Shown here: in pieces, positions 1-9,916 of the stretch
Layout: every line of letters starts with the position of its first letter
How positions within the stretch are numbered: the first letter of the stretch is position 1
Source: Calditrichota bacterium
Lineage (GTDB): Bacteria > Calditrichota > Calditrichia > Calditrichales > Calditrichaceae
Assembly: GCA_024278755.1 (NCBI GenBank)
Contig: JAJRSO010000008.1
Coordinates: forward strand, 18,538 to 82,537
Reading direction: 5' to 3'
Length of the DNA: 64,000 nt
The notes under the pieces: generated by a model
What the model saw: the letters and a program-made list of their open reading frames with translations, nothing else
Databases searched by the model: none
Told to the model about the DNA's origin: nothing
Position numbers and translations under genes: made by a program

Positions 1-2
1 TG

Positions 3-1022
3 GCCTTTTCCGGCGTTATCCGGGAATCCAAAAGCACCGTATCCTTTAAAGGCTTCGGAAAATATGTCACCAAAACTTCCACAAAAATTTCCGGCAGCCA
101 GAGTTTGAGCGATTCTAAAAAATCCTTTAAGGGGAAAGGTTTTATGGGCGGAATGATGGCCAAGTTTATCTTAAAACCGGGGCACACCGCCGACATAATC
201 TCCCTCGCTAACAAAACCATGACAAAAATCGATCATAAAGAAAAGACCTTCCGAACCTTTGCCATCGACGAGATGGATTGGAATAATTACGGCAACGATG
301 AAGACTCCGACACGCGAGATGAGGAGCGGGAAGACGAAGAAAGCAGCGTCCGTATTATTAAAAATGAATTTACAGTTACAAAAACCGGAGAGAGTAAAAC
401 GATTAACGGATTCCCTGCCAAAGAATACCTGATAAGCTGGGTAATGGTCTGGGAAGATACCGAAAGCGGCGACCGTGGCACAGACAGTCTTGCGTCTCAC
501 GTTTGGACCACAAAGCCGACTTCCAAAATGCAAAAAGCCCAGCGGGAAGAAAACGCTTTTTTTATAAAATATGCCAAAGCGGCCGGATTTGAAATGGATA
601 TGCAATCTCGGGAGATGCTCGGCACACAATGGCTGGCTATGTTCCGGGGACTGAATCACAGCGCCGGCGCCGAGAAAAAAGTGGATGAATCGGCTTGGGC
701 CAAAGAGATGAAGAAGATCAAAGGCTATCCGGTGTTAACAAACGGACGCTATTTCACTTTTCGTCAGAACAAGCAGAAAAAGAAGGTAGAAAAAGAAGAA
801 GAGAATGACGACACGCCCGATTTCACCAATCCCAAATCTGTTTTCGGCAGTATTATGAAAAGCGCGTTTAAGAAAAATAAAAAGAAAAAAAAGAGCAAGG
901 TACGCAAAGCCGATTTTTCGTTTCGTACGGAACTGCTCAGGCTGGAGAGTCAATCCGTCCCGCCTTCTGCGTTTCAAATTCCTCAAGGATACGAAGATAT
1001 GTCGGAAGAAAGCAATCGATAG
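3..1022 (+). CDS. Hypothetical protein, 5' end outside the window
   Basis: The reading frame is open to the left edge of the window, so the gene begins upstream; about 339 codons are visible, ending in TAG. A TTG at 105 could be called as a start, but coding-like sequence continues upstream of it. The middle part (around 'INGFPAKEYLISW' and 'SHVWTT') resembles the 'modified protein must be unlocked by a small residue' pattern of DUF4412/GLPGLI-like periplasmic proteins, but this is only a weak likeness. The C-terminal third is very rich in Lys and Glu, with two poly-Lys stretches. No catalytic motif is visible. The next gene is convergent, with a hairpin between them. Confidence 0.75.
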   Translation, partial: AFSGVIRESKSTVSFKGFGKYVTKTSTKISGSQSLSDSKKSFKGKGFMGGMMAKFILKPGHTADIISLANKTMTKIDHKEKTFRTFAIDEMDWNNYGNDEDSDTRDEEREDEESSVRIIKNEFTVTKTGESKTINGFPAKEYLISWVMVWEDTESGDRGTDSLASHVWTTKPTSKMQKAQREENAFFIKYAKAAGFEMDMQSREMLGTQWLAMFRGLNHSAGAEKKVDESAWAKEMKKIKGYPVLTNGRYFTFRQNKQKKKVEKEEENDDTPDFTNPKSVFGSIMKSAFKKNKKKKKSKVRKADFSFRTELLRLESQSVPPSAFQIPQGYEDMSEESNR

Positions 1023-1033
1023 AATAAAACCCA

Positions 1034-1145
1034 AATTTCTTAAACTTAAACAGGCCTCTATACGGCGCTTTTTGTTTGAGCTTTAAGTTAATGTTTTTTT
1101 AATCTTTATTTAATTTTTGTTATTTGTACTTTAGACTTTAAGGAA
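1034..1145. repeat. AT-rich dispersed repeat, copy 1
   Basis: This 110-bp stretch is clearly homologous to 61813-61920. Both share 'CTTAAA', 'CCTCTA', 'TTTTTGTTTGA' and 'TTTTTGTTATTTGTACTTT' in the same order, and this copy has a short extra AT block. It also contains the inverted arms AACTTAAA/TTTAAGTT. It lies just after the stop codon of the first gene. Confidence 0.6.
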
Positions 1146-1151
1146 AAACAT

Positions 1152-1180
1152 ACCTGTCAGGTTCAACAGACCTGGCAGGT
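1152..1180. terminator. Hairpin between convergent genes
   Basis: ACCTGTCAGGT and ACCTGGCAGGT pair as an inverted repeat just before the stop codon of the convergent radical SAM gene. It could terminate transcription from both sides. No long T-run follows, so the call is structural only. Confidence 0.5.
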
Positions 1181-1184
1181 TTCT

Positions 1185-2240
1185 CTATTTCTTCTTTTTA
1201 AAAATACCTTTTGGCGAAATAAAACTGCCCAAACCCTGGTTGCAATTGCGGCACATTTCGATGCTTTTCCTGTCCGTGGCCAGTTGTGTGCGGAAGCGTT
1301 CAAAAGCATCTCCCTTCCATAAACTTTCCAAATCTCCGGCTTCAGTAAGATTGCCCATCTCATATTGTCCGTTTTTATCAAAACAGCAGGGCACCATAGA
1401 ACCGTCCCAGTTGATCAGGGTTGACAGCCAGGGACGGGGACAGGATTGTTTATCGCTGTTTTTTGCTTCGAGGCGGCTGCCGTCAAATTTGTAACGGCGG
1501 TATTTTTCATCCTCCGGAAGCCACTCGGCCGCCTCTTCTTTGGAGCGCACTTCGATGGTTTTTATCAGCAGGCGATCGACGCCTACCTCTTTAGCCAGAC
1601 GCTTAATTTCGGAAATTTCATGCGCATTGTGTTTCATAACCAGAAACTGCCAGGCGATGAGCGGTGTTTTTTTGCCCAGCTCTTTTTTGATTTCCATAAA
1701 ACGACGGCTGCCTTCGACTACTTTTTGCAGGTTGCCCCTAACACGGTATTTTTCATAGCTTTTCTGCGCAACACCATCGATGGAAACAATCATGCTGTCC
1801 AGCCCGGATGCGATGGTGGCCCGGATGGTCTCATCATCAAAATAATGGCCGTTGCTGCTGGTGGTGCAGTAAATATTTTGTGCTTTAGCCATGCGCACCA
1901 GTTCCAGAAAATGCGTATTCAGATACGGCTCCCCCTGATGGTAGAGCAGCAGAAAAAAAATATCACGTCCCATCTTGTCTAAAATTTGTTGAAAGGTTTC
2001 CGGTTGCATATGGCCGCGTACGCGGGTCATTTCACCGTTGCCGGTGGTACACAAAGGACAGCGCAGATTACATAAATTGGTCGGTTCGATGGTTAAAATG
2101 GAAGGTCGGCCCCAGAGGATATTTTTTCGCAGCGCCGCCGAAAGCAAAAAAGAGCTTCCGGTCAGAATTAAATTGTACAGCCGCCGGGGGGTAAGAGAGC
2201 GGACTAAACGATTGATGATAAGTTCGTTTGTCTGGATCAT
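1185..2240 (-). CDS. Radical SAM protein with SPASM-type C-terminal cluster
   Basis: This 351-aa protein carries the radical SAM [4Fe-4S] motif CNLRCPLC at residues 57-64 (C-x3-C-x2-C), preceded by the usual 'EPTNLC' context. The TIM-barrel pattern follows, including 'YHQGEPYLN' and 'SIDG'. A C-terminal Cys set (CPRPW...VPCCFD...MCRNCNQG) fits a SPASM/twitch domain binding auxiliary Fe-S clusters. Members of the family modify peptides, carbohydrates or cofactors; the substrate cannot be told here. No peptide precursor or maturation partner is adjacent, since both flanks are unrelated genes. The first 45 residues are basic and hydrophobic and may contact the membrane. The family call is firm, the function unknown. 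Confidence 0.88.
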   Translation of the reverse strand: MIQTNELIINRLVRSLTPRRLYNLILTGSSFLLSAALRKNILWGRPSILTIEPTNLCNLRCPLCTTGNGEMTRVRGHMQPETFQQILDKMGRDIFFLLLYHQGEPYLNTHFLELVRMAKAQNIYCTTSSNGHYFDDETIRATIASGLDSMIVSIDGVAQKSYEKYRVRGNLQKVVEGSRRFMEIKKELGKKTPLIAWQFLVMKHNAHEISEIKRLAKEVGVDRLLIKTIEVRSKEEAAEWLPEDEKYRRYKFDGSRLEAKNSDKQSCPRPWLSTLINWDGSMVPCCFDKNGQYEMGNLTEAGDLESLWKGDAFERFRTQLATDRKSIEMCRNCNQGLGSFISPKGIFKKKK

Positions 2241-2738
2241 AGATTAGAGCCTTTTTATGAGCGGCCAAGTTAACGGATTCAGTGTTTGGATGCAAAATGT
2301 TTCCGGCGGACCAGGATTCCAAAACGTTTGTTTTTAAATTTGAACCTGGCTGGTTAAGTGAATTTCGGTTCTGCTAAAATATTACCGGGTAGGAGAGCGG
2401 GTTGTTTTAAAGGAGTCACATCGAATATATTCGCTTTAATTCGTAAAATTCACGGCTTTTCATTTTTTCAATTTATTTTCCCCACACTATGAGACAAAGC
2501 GCTCCTATATTTTTAATTTTCATTTTAATATTCTTTCCCAAATTAAAACCCATTCCTAAAAGCCGTTTATCCTGTCTGAAAGGTAGAAATGCTCCTTCAT
2601 AAAATTCGCTTAAAGATTTTGTAAATATTGAATTGGTACCGTAAATTCACTTAGGATATATCATCCTTAATTCTATTTGTACTTGATCTTCTCGCTTCCA
2701 AGATTGAAATTTATACAGAATCAAATAAAGGATTGTAT
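2241..2738. other. Intergenic gap with no recognised gene
   Basis: About 500 bases lie between two divergent genes. I see no credible ORF, tRNA or strong hairpin. The right end must hold the promoter of the propeller gene, which has the ribosome binding site AAAGGA at about 2727-2732. Confidence 0.6.
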
Positions 2739-5645
2739 ATGAAATTACGGCACACCGCATATTTGACATTTCTTCTTTTATCATTTTCTTTTGCTCAATT
2801 TCCCGCCGCCACTCCGGCACTGGTTCGCTTACAGGCAAAAACTATCCGCGATTCCCTTAAAGCCCATTCGCTGGTTAAAAATGTGCCTTTTAAATCCATC
2901 GGCCCGGCCATTATGAGCGGCCGCGTTGTGGATATTGAAGGCGACCCGCAGAATCCGGCGCACTTCTACGCGGCGTTTGCTTCCGGCGGTCTCTGGGAAA
3001 GCAAATCAAACGGCATTTCCTTTAAGCCTTTGTTTGACCACGAAGCCTCAATGACCATTGGCGATATTGCCGTGGACTGGAAACATGGCGGGACTATCTG
3101 GGTTGGTACCGGCGAAAACAATTCCAGTCGTTCTTCCTACTCGGGAAACGGCATTTACAAAAGTACGGACAATGGCAAAACCTGGCAACGCCGGGGATTA
3201 GCCGAAAGTCATCATATCGGGCGTATCATTTTACATCCTGATAATCCGGATATTCTCTGGGTTGCGGCTTTAGGACATTTGTATTCCAATAACCCGGAAC
3301 GGGGTGTATTTAAAACAACCGACGGCGGGCAAAGCTGGAAAAAAGTTCTGTTTATAAATGATTCCACAGGCGCGATTGATTTAGCAATCGATCCGCAGAA
3401 TCCCGCTGTTTTATACGCGGCAACCTGGGAGCGCAGCCGCCGGGCTTGGAATTTTAAAGAGAGCGGAAGCGGTTCCGGCATTTATAAAAGCAGTGATGGC
3501 GGCGGCCACTGGCAAAAATTAAATATAAACGAGAGCGGCTTCCCAACAGGGAAAGGCGTCGGACGCATCGGCCTGGCCGTTAGTTCGTCTAACCCACAAA
3601 TTCTTTATGCCCTGCTCGATAACCAGTTCCATCGCCCCAAAAAGGATGAACCGGGGCTGACTAAAAAAATGCTGCAAAAGATGACCGTTAAAACCTTTTT
3701 AAAACTCAAAAGGGATGATCTAAATGATTTTCTTGACCGTTACGGATTTCCCCAAAAATATACGGCCGATACCCTGTTCCAATTAATTCGCAATAAAACC
3801 ATTAAACCGCAAACGCTGCTGGAATATCTTGATGACGCCAACGCCCTGCTTTTTGACACCCCGGTAATCGGGGCTGAATTGTACCGGTCCGACGATGCCG
3901 GTAAAACCTGGAAACGCACCCATTCCAGTTATCTTGATAAAATGTTCTACACTTTCGGTTATTATTTTGGAAATGTTCGCGTTAGGCCGGACAACCCGGA
4001 TAAACTCTACGTTCTCGGTGTTCCCATTGTGGTTTCCGACGACGGCGGCAAAACGTTTACTTCCGTTAATCGGGAAAACCTGCATGTGGACAATCACGCC
4101 TTGTGGATCGATCCGCAAAATCCAAACCATCTGATTAACGGGAACGACGGCGGTCTGAACATCTCCTTTGACGGCGGTAAAATCTGGCAGAAAACAAATT
4201 CAATTCCGGTGGGCCAGTTTTATTCCGTTGCCGTGGATATGAAAAAACCATTCAATGTTTACGGCGGTTTACAGGACAACGGGGTTTGGACAGGCTCTTC
4301 CTTTAATAAAGAAAACCGGGCCTGGCAGGCCAGCGGACGCTATCCCTTTAAATCTATAATGGGCGGCGACGGCATGCAGATTGCCATCGATACACGGGAT
4401 AATAATACTGTTTACACCGGATTTCAATTTGGTAATTATTACCGGGTGAATGTGGAAAGCGGAAAGACCATCCCTATTTCTCCCAGACATAAACTGGGTG
4501 AACGGCCGCTGCGCTTTAACTGGCAGACGCCCATCCATCTATCTGTTCATAATCAGGATATTTTATACCTCGGCTCGCAAAAACTGCACCGTTCCATGGA
4601 TCAGGGAAAAAGCTGGAAAGCCATTTCCGCGGATTTAACCATGGGCGGCAAAACGGGCGATGTTCCCTACGGCACGCTGACCACCATTCATGAATCGCCG
4701 TTGCAATTCGGTTTAATTTATACCGGTAGCGACGACGGCCTGATTTATGTCACGCAGGATGGCGGGCATCAGTGGAAGCGTATTTCGGACGGTCTTCCGC
4801 CGGGTTACTGGATCAGCCGGGTGCAGGCTTCGGCTTTTGACACTTCTGTCGTTTACGCCAGCTTAAACGGCTACCGTTTTGATAATTCCCGGGCTTTGGT
4901 TTACCGATCGGATAATTTTGGAAGTTCCTGGCAGCAAATCGGAACCGACCTGCCGGATGAGGCGGTAAACGTCATCAAAGAAGACCCGGCAAATCCGGAT
5001 ATTTTATATGTGGGAAGCGATCACGGCCTTTATGTCAGCTTAAATAAGGGCCAAACCTTCATGGCTTTTAGCGAAGGTCTTCCCGACGCGCCGGTACATG
5101 ATTTGGTAATTCATCCGCGCGATAAAAAGATAGTCGTTGCCACGCACGGACGCTCTCTCTATCTCGCCGATGTTGCACCGGTTCAGAAACTGAATCCGCA
5201 GATGCTTGCCCGGCCGCTCCGTCTTTTCCCCCTTAAAGCTAGGCATTTCAGCAACACCTGGGGCGTGCATACCTATAGTTGGAATTTCATTATTCCCCCA
5301 AAACTGAATATTGTCTACTTTGCCAGTGTGGATGGGAAAGCACAAATTTCGTTACAGGATGAAAACGGAAAGACCATCTGGAAAACGGAAAAAGAAAGTA
5401 GTCGCGGTTTAAACTATTTCCCCTATGATTTAACGTTAACGAAAAACGCTTATTTAAAACGGATAAAATCTCTTAAAAAGGAGAAGCGGCCAAAAAAGAT
5501 TAAAGCCGCCGATAATGGAAAATACTATTTACTGCCGGGAAAGTATTTTTTTGTAATTGCGCAGAATGGAAAGCAGGTAAAACAACCCTTTACAATGGAA
5601 GCGCCAAAAGAATCGACCCGAAAAACAAAGAAGAAAACGCCGTAA
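2739..5645 (+). CDS. Large secreted Asp-box (BNR/sortilin-like) beta-propeller protein
   Basis: This protein of about 968 aa starts at ATG 2739, 6-7 bases after AAAGGA; an upstream in-frame TTG at 2733 is less likely. It has a signal peptide (MKLRHTAYLTFLLLSFSFAQ) and at least nine Asp-boxes of the form S-x-D-x-G-x-x-W, for example STDNGKTW, TTDGGQSW, SDDAGKTW, SFDGGKIW and TQDGGHQW. These predict one or two multi-bladed propellers like VPS10/sortilin and BNR glycosidase-like proteins. A Lys-rich tail follows. There is no T9SS sorting domain, unlike other secreted proteins in this window. Members are often labelled glycosyl hydrolases, but I see no sialidase catalytic set, so a binding role is as likely. 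Confidence 0.85.
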   Translation: MKLRHTAYLTFLLLSFSFAQFPAATPALVRLQAKTIRDSLKAHSLVKNVPFKSIGPAIMSGRVVDIEGDPQNPAHFYAAFASGGLWESKSNGISFKPLFDHEASMTIGDIAVDWKHGGTIWVGTGENNSSRSSYSGNGIYKSTDNGKTWQRRGLAESHHIGRIILHPDNPDILWVAALGHLYSNNPERGVFKTTDGGQSWKKVLFINDSTGAIDLAIDPQNPAVLYAATWERSRRAWNFKESGSGSGIYKSSDGGGHWQKLNINESGFPTGKGVGRIGLAVSSSNPQILYALLDNQFHRPKKDEPGLTKKMLQKMTVKTFLKLKRDDLNDFLDRYGFPQKYTADTLFQLIRNKTIKPQTLLEYLDDANALLFDTPVIGAELYRSDDAGKTWKRTHSSYLDKMFYTFGYYFGNVRVRPDNPDKLYVLGVPIVVSDDGGKTFTSVNRENLHVDNHALWIDPQNPNHLINGNDGGLNISFDGGKIWQKTNSIPVGQFYSVAVDMKKPFNVYGGLQDNGVWTGSSFNKENRAWQASGRYPFKSIMGGDGMQIAIDTRDNNTVYTGFQFGNYYRVNVESGKTIPISPRHKLGERPLRFNWQTPIHLSVHNQDILYLGSQKLHRSMDQGKSWKAISADLTMGGKTGDVPYGTLTTIHESPLQFGLIYTGSDDGLIYVTQDGGHQWKRISDGLPPGYWISRVQASAFDTSVVYASLNGYRFDNSRALVYRSDNFGSSWQQIGTDLPDEAVNVIKEDPANPDILYVGSDHGLYVSLNKGQTFMAFSEGLPDAPVHDLVIHPRDKKIVVATHGRSLYLADVAPVQKLNPQMLARPLRLFPLKARHFSNTWGVHTYSWNFIIPPKLNIVYFASVDGKAQISLQDENGKTIWKTEKESSRGLNYFPYDLTLTKNAYLKRIKSLKKEKRPKKIKAADNGKYYLLPGKYFFVIAQNGKQVKQPFTMEAPKESTRKTKKKTP

Positions 5646-5650
5646 AAGCA

Positions 5651-5680
5651 AACCTTCCGGGATTACAACCCCGGGAGGTT
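5651..5680. terminator. Bidirectional hairpin terminator
   Basis: AACCTTCCGGG and CCCGGGAGGTT form a near-perfect 11-bp stem just after the propeller gene stop and just before the convergent kinase stop. A very similar hairpin stands at 11699-11729. Confidence 0.7.
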
Positions 5681-5690
5681 TAATTCACTT

Positions 5691-6584
5691 CTAAATCCAA
5701 AAGAACGGTACATCCTCTTTAAGGCATTCCACTTCGATTGGTGTGGAACCCAGCACTTCACCGTCGGGCGTCAGTACTTTAGATATATCCGTTTCAATTT
5801 TTATCTTTTTCGCTTTAAAAACCTCTACCTTTTCTTCGCGCACATGACTACCGTCAAAAATGGTGGGAAATATCTTTAGTAATCCGCGGCGATTAATTTT
5901 ATTTAACAAGGTAATATCCAGTAACCCGTCATCAATCTTCGCTTCGGGCGCCATTAAAAAAGAGGTGCCGGTATAACGGGTATTCGATATTTCTACAAAA
6001 ATATTTTCCCGTTCCAGTTTCTTCCCGTCAATTTCAATGGTTAACCGATGGCTGTGTAAAAACAGAATGTGATACAACACGCCGAGTGTATAAGCCGTAT
6101 TGCCGAAAACTTTTAACCCTTTTGCCGTATCGCTTACATCGGAGACAAACCCCAGTCCGAGAATATTCAGAAAATAATATTTTTGACCCTCTGTCGTAAA
6201 ATATCCGGCGTCTATTTTTTTGATCGTATTGGCAGATATAATATCAATGGCCTTTTCCCAGTCACTCGTTTTTAAACCGAGATCACGCGAAAACGCATTA
6301 CCCGTTCCCGTGGGCAGCACGCCGACAGGAATCCGTTTTTCGGAAGGATTTGCATAGTAGCCGTTGATCACTTCGAACAGAGTGCCGTCGCCACCGGCGG
6401 CAATCACGCCGTCAAATTTACTAAAATCGGCCTGTGTCGTAAGTTCCCGGCCATGTCCCTGCGCTTCTGTTTGCAACACTTCAATTTAAATTTGCCGTTC
6501 TTCAAAACGTTTTAAAAGTTTTGGCAGCATTTTTTTTGCCCGGCCGTTAGCCGCATTGGGATTAAATATTAAAAGCAGTTTCAT
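5691..6584 (-). pseudogene. Diacylglycerol kinase/YegS-type lipid kinase, cut by in-frame TAA at codon 33
   Basis: From ATG 6584 the frame reads MKLLLIFNPNAANGRAKKM, a classic N-terminus of the DAGK catalytic family. It runs into TAA at 6488-6486 (codon 33) and continues in the same frame as 'IEVLQTEAQGHGREL' to a TAG at 5691. The nucleotide-binding motif AAGGDGTLFEVING is intact, as is the later 'PVGVLPTGTGNAFSRDLGL'. The family phosphorylates diacylglycerol, sphingoid bases or related lipids at the membrane using ATP. A 262-aa product could start at GTG 6479 but would lack the first beta-strand of the Rossmann-like lobe. It is broken, a base-call error, or read through; the family assignment itself is secure. 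Confidence 0.8.
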
Positions 6585-6638
6585 TGTTTTCTTTCAATTA
6601 AGTGTTTTTCATATCTCAAAGTGGAGTCGCCGTTAAGC

Positions 6639-6671
6639 GAAGGGAGGAAATGAAAAAAATTTACTCCCTTC
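6639..6671. terminator. Hairpin after the Fe-S/ABC operon
   Basis: GAAGGGAG and CTCCCTTC pair around an A/T-rich loop about 55 bases past the last gene of the minus-strand operon. No clear T-tract follows, so termination is an inference. Confidence 0.4.
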
Positions 6672-6725
6672 CCTCTTTTGCTATTCTTCATGATTTTTCA
6701 GGTTCCATTTCAGCAACCCGAATTT

Positions 6726-8654
6726 TTATTGGATTATCTTCCCTTTCCGTGGGAATTTAAACGGATTTTTTACCTGTCCGGTTTTTCCGTTACTGTAATG
6801 CACGGTTAACATGGGTTTTTGCAGGGTGGCATAAATACTATCGGGACTGATTTTCCCCTTTACAAAAAAGACTCGGGCATAAGGCCCGTCTTTGTACAAG
6901 GTTTGAAAGCGCAGCAGATTGTCATCGGTGGAAATATGACTGACCAGATAAGAAAAACTGCGGCGCAGCTTGGGGTTTGCCGCCTGCGGCATAGGCAACT
7001 CGTACACGCTTATTTCATCGGGCATATATTTTTTATACCCGTTAAAAGCCTGATTAAACGGCGCAAACATGTTAACGGCAAATTCCTGCGGGGAAATTTG
7101 CGCTAAGGAATCCGATAAAATATGCGCTTCAAAATCAACCTCTACCGTTGTTTCTTTGCCCCGGCTGGAATAGGTGAGTTCCCGTTGCTCGAGCGCCGCT
7201 TTTATTTCGGCCGGATTGGTTTTGTCCGCATCAAAATAGATCTTTGCGGGGACCGGTTCGCCAAAGGTTGTGCTGAAACCGTAAACTCCTTTCATCTGAG
7301 CCAACAGGCGTGAAAAATAAAAATTGTAGTAACTGTCAAAAAGATTACCAATACCCATTTTCAGAACCGAAAGCGAAACCATTTCTTTCCCCGGTCTACG
7401 CAGAATAGTCCGGCTTGGCGTAAAAATAGCTTTTTGAATCGAGGCCGGTTTCAGTTTACTGGAATCGTAAAATACTTTTACCGTATGGGATTGAACAAAG
7501 GTTTCGACGCCAACAACGCCTTTTAAACGGCGCATCTTACTGGCAAAGGACATGGAGCTACCGTAGCATTTAACGCTTTTCAGTCCGGACTGTGAAAAAA
7601 CAGAGGCGGTTTCGAGCTGTTGCTCGTTACCCCATTTCATATTGATCGTCGGTAATTCAATGGTGCTTGCCAGAAACAAACCGATAGCAATTAACGCAAC
7701 CGTTGCGGCTGCCGGCATCCAGCGGATATTTTTCTTATTTATCTGTAATGTATCTTCCACCGGGCAGACTTCGAGGCAATCGCCGCATAAATGGCAGTCG
7801 ATGTGTTTGACCGTATCCACCGTGGCAATATCCAGCCCCATGGGACAGGCCAAATCACAGATGGCGCAATTGGTACAGCTGCTCTCATTGCGGGTAATTT
7901 TAGACACCGGAAAAATCCAGCCTTCGAGGCGCCAGGACTCCAGCACAAATCCGAGAACAGAGATTACACCGGCCGGCCAGAGCCAACTGATTTCCAACCC
8001 GAACCAGCGCAGTAAAAAGAAGAGTGCCAAAACGCCCGCAAACATTACTCCGTTCGAAAAAATATTGGAAATCGCACCCAACGGGCATAAATATTTACAC
8101 CAGAATTGTCGGATAAATATAGAACCGACGACGGTTAGCAGAATGGCTGCCAGGGCGTACCATAAATAAACGTCGTGTCCGAATCCGGTAAAGATAGCAT
8201 AAAACGGATCATATTCTTTACAGAAGAGTTCGCTGCTGGTGGTCGTAAAATAGACCGTTACAAACAAAAGGGCGTATTTTAATCCGCGCAGTAGTTTATC
8301 CGGCAATCCTTTAAGTGTGATTAGAACCTTAAACTTTGCGCCGAGCTTGGCCATCCATTCCGTAAACGTACCGATGGGACAGATGAAACTACAGAACAAT
8401 TTACTGAACAGAAGCACGCCGACAAACAGAACCACACCCATAAAAATTTGCATCTCGGTCATGGTACAGGCCAGAGAATTATTGACCAGAAAGCTGTTAA
8501 AAGCCTGAAGGCCGCCAAAAGGACAAAAGGCTTCAAAATCAGGCAGATAATTCGGATCGACCCACCAGCGTACAACCATATAAGCCAGCAGGCCAAAGGT
8601 TCCCCACTGTAACGTTTTACGCAATACGTTTTTTACTTTAATTCCATACGCCAT
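6726..8654 (-). CDS. NapH/NosR-like membrane polyferredoxin with HMA-like C-terminal domains
   Basis: This 642-aa membrane protein has about five or six transmembrane segments in its first half. Between them are the NapH/NosR-type cysteine motifs 'FCPFGGL', 'FCSFICPIG' and 'FWCKYLCPLG'. Two [4Fe-4S] ferredoxin motifs follow (CTNCAICDLACP and CHLCGDCLEVCP), then another TM segment (around 'AAATVALIAIGLFLAS'). The last 280 residues contain a heavy-metal-associated-like fold ('VKCYGSS...LKGVVGVETFVQSHTVKVFYD') and a second related block. Such proteins pass electrons across the membrane. It is last in a minus-strand operon after an ABC pair and a DUF4857-like protein. The layout recalls nos-type accessory loci, but no nosZ is present, so the electron acceptor or metal is unknown. 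The start is ATG 8654, preceded by GGAG. Confidence 0.85.
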   Translation of the reverse strand: MAYGIKVKNVLRKTLQWGTFGLLAYMVVRWWVDPNYLPDFEAFCPFGGLQAFNSFLVNNSLACTMTEMQIFMGVVLFVGVLLFSKLFCSFICPIGTFTEWMAKLGAKFKVLITLKGLPDKLLRGLKYALLFVTVYFTTTSSELFCKEYDPFYAIFTGFGHDVYLWYALAAILLTVVGSIFIRQFWCKYLCPLGAISNIFSNGVMFAGVLALFFLLRWFGLEISWLWPAGVISVLGFVLESWRLEGWIFPVSKITRNESSCTNCAICDLACPMGLDIATVDTVKHIDCHLCGDCLEVCPVEDTLQINKKNIRWMPAAATVALIAIGLFLASTIELPTINMKWGNEQQLETASVFSQSGLKSVKCYGSSMSFASKMRRLKGVVGVETFVQSHTVKVFYDSSKLKPASIQKAIFTPSRTILRRPGKEMVSLSVLKMGIGNLFDSYYNFYFSRLLAQMKGVYGFSTTFGEPVPAKIYFDADKTNPAEIKAALEQRELTYSSRGKETTVEVDFEAHILSDSLAQISPQEFAVNMFAPFNQAFNGYKKYMPDEISVYELPMPQAANPKLRRSFSYLVSHISTDDNLLRFQTLYKDGPYARVFFVKGKISPDSIYATLQKPMLTVHYSNGKTGQVKNPFKFPRKGKIIQ

Positions 8655-8680
8655 AAATAACTCCGTTTTTCATATCGATT

Positions 8681-9916
8681 TTACAAATCTGTATTTTCAT
8701 AAATTAGAATTCCAATAAATCCGAAAATTCCGCTAATCAATACCAGAAGGAAATCATACCAGCGGTTCAATCCGGCCCGACCTTTGTAACGTTTAAGAAA
8801 GAACATAGAAAACATTAAAATTATATTTAACCAAAGCGCGGTAAACGAATAGTCGCTAAAATAAAAATCTTGAAAATAAGTGGTTTTTATACCGAATTGC
8901 AATGTAAACGGAAACAGGTAATGATGAACTATGGCTGCTGTTTCTCCGAAACTTGCCGGGATCTCCTGTTTATAGGCGGCTATTTTTTGATACTTGCGGT
9001 TTACAGCCGTCGAAATAATTTTCCTGTCTTTGATAACCGTTGTCAAACGATAAAACAAATCGCCTCTGAACACCAGTTGATCTTTTTTAGCATCATAGTT
9101 TTCCGTTGGTAATTTTTGAAGTTTATACTGATCGTACAATAAAAGGAACACTTCGTTTTTATCGTTCACTAACAAACCGTAAAACTCCTGCAACGCATTT
9201 TCATACACTACCATATGACGTACGGAAAAGCCATCTGGCAGCACAATGTTTTTACAATAGGGTTTGCCTCTGATTTTTTTAATATGGAAAAACTTCCCGG
9301 CTGCATCCACAACAAAATAACCTTCGTCAAACGCTTTACGGGTAGAAGGATTTCCAAAATATTTAACGCCGGGAAAGGTGAATCCCTGTTCCGTTAAGGC
9401 GGTTGTGAAACGCTTTGATATTTCCTCTTCCACCCTGTTTTCCCGGGCATTCACAAATTCCATCCGTGTGTTAAAGCGAACAAAATCTTTGGGCATGGTT
9501 AGTTTTAAACGCGCCGGTTTCGATTCGAACAGGGGGAACATTTTAATCCCGGGAGGGTCAATTTCTTTGGGACGTAAACGCATGAACAGGTTATTATAGC
9601 GTAATGTATCGATATTGATCTTTTTCCCCTGAAGTGAATCGGGCATTAATCCTTTGGCCAGCAACAAACGGTAGTTTGAAAAAGGAAGCAGATTATCCGC
9701 CTCTTCGCGATTGTATATATGGCCGTTGGTATCTTTCCACTGAAATTTATTGTTCGCGTAACTGCCGATTAAAAACCCTTTTGTAACGGGACTGAAGTTT
9801 ATCATGGGGTTCACCACCCGCTTACCAAAACTGATCCGGTAATAATGGGGCAGCGTTACGGCAGCCATCAACACGACGAGAATTAATATAAAAATTCGGC
9901 TTAGTTTTACCATCAT
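8681..9916 (-). CDS. DUF4857-like membrane-anchored protein
   Basis: This 411-aa protein has one N-terminal TM segment (residues 5-24), a large extracytoplasmic part and two C-terminal TM segments ('LWLNIILMFSMFFL' and 'FLLVLISGIFGFIGILIY'). It overlaps the upstream permease gene by the ATGA arrangement and precedes the polyferredoxin gene by 26 bases, so co-translation and joint function are likely. Its placement with an ABC pair and a 4Fe-4S protein matches my recollection of DUF4857 loci in Bacteroidota; I cannot confirm the family by search. No enzymatic motif is visible. It may sense or hold a substrate outside the membrane for the ABC/Fe-S partners. Confidence 0.75.
   Translation of the reverse strand: MMVKLSRIFILILVVLMAAVTLPHYYRISFGKRVVNPMINFSPVTKGFLIGSYANNKFQWKDTNGHIYNREEADNLLPFSNYRLLLAKGLMPDSLQGKKINIDTLRYNNLFMRLRPKEIDPPGIKMFPLFESKPARLKLTMPKDFVRFNTRMEFVNARENRVEEEISKRFTTALTEQGFTFPGVKYFGNPSTRKAFDEGYFVVDAAGKFFHIKKIRGKPYCKNIVLPDGFSVRHMVVYENALQEFYGLLVNDKNEVFLLLYDQYKLQKLPTENYDAKKDQLVFRGDLFYRLTTVIKDRKIISTAVNRKYQKIAAYKQEIPASFGETAAIVHHYLFPFTLQFGIKTTYFQDFYFSDYSFTALWLNIILMFSMFFLKRYKGRAGLNRWYDFLLVLISGIFGFIGILIYENTDL

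Noticed and set aside
1446..1982. 178-codon plus-strand ORF opposite the radical SAM gene
   Set aside because: Antisense shadow of a gene with clear Fe-S motifs.
6660..6728. Possible TAA readthrough of the polyferredoxin gene (14 more codons to a TAG)
   Set aside because: The extension has no recognisable family sequence and a hairpin follows, so I treat this TAA as the true end.
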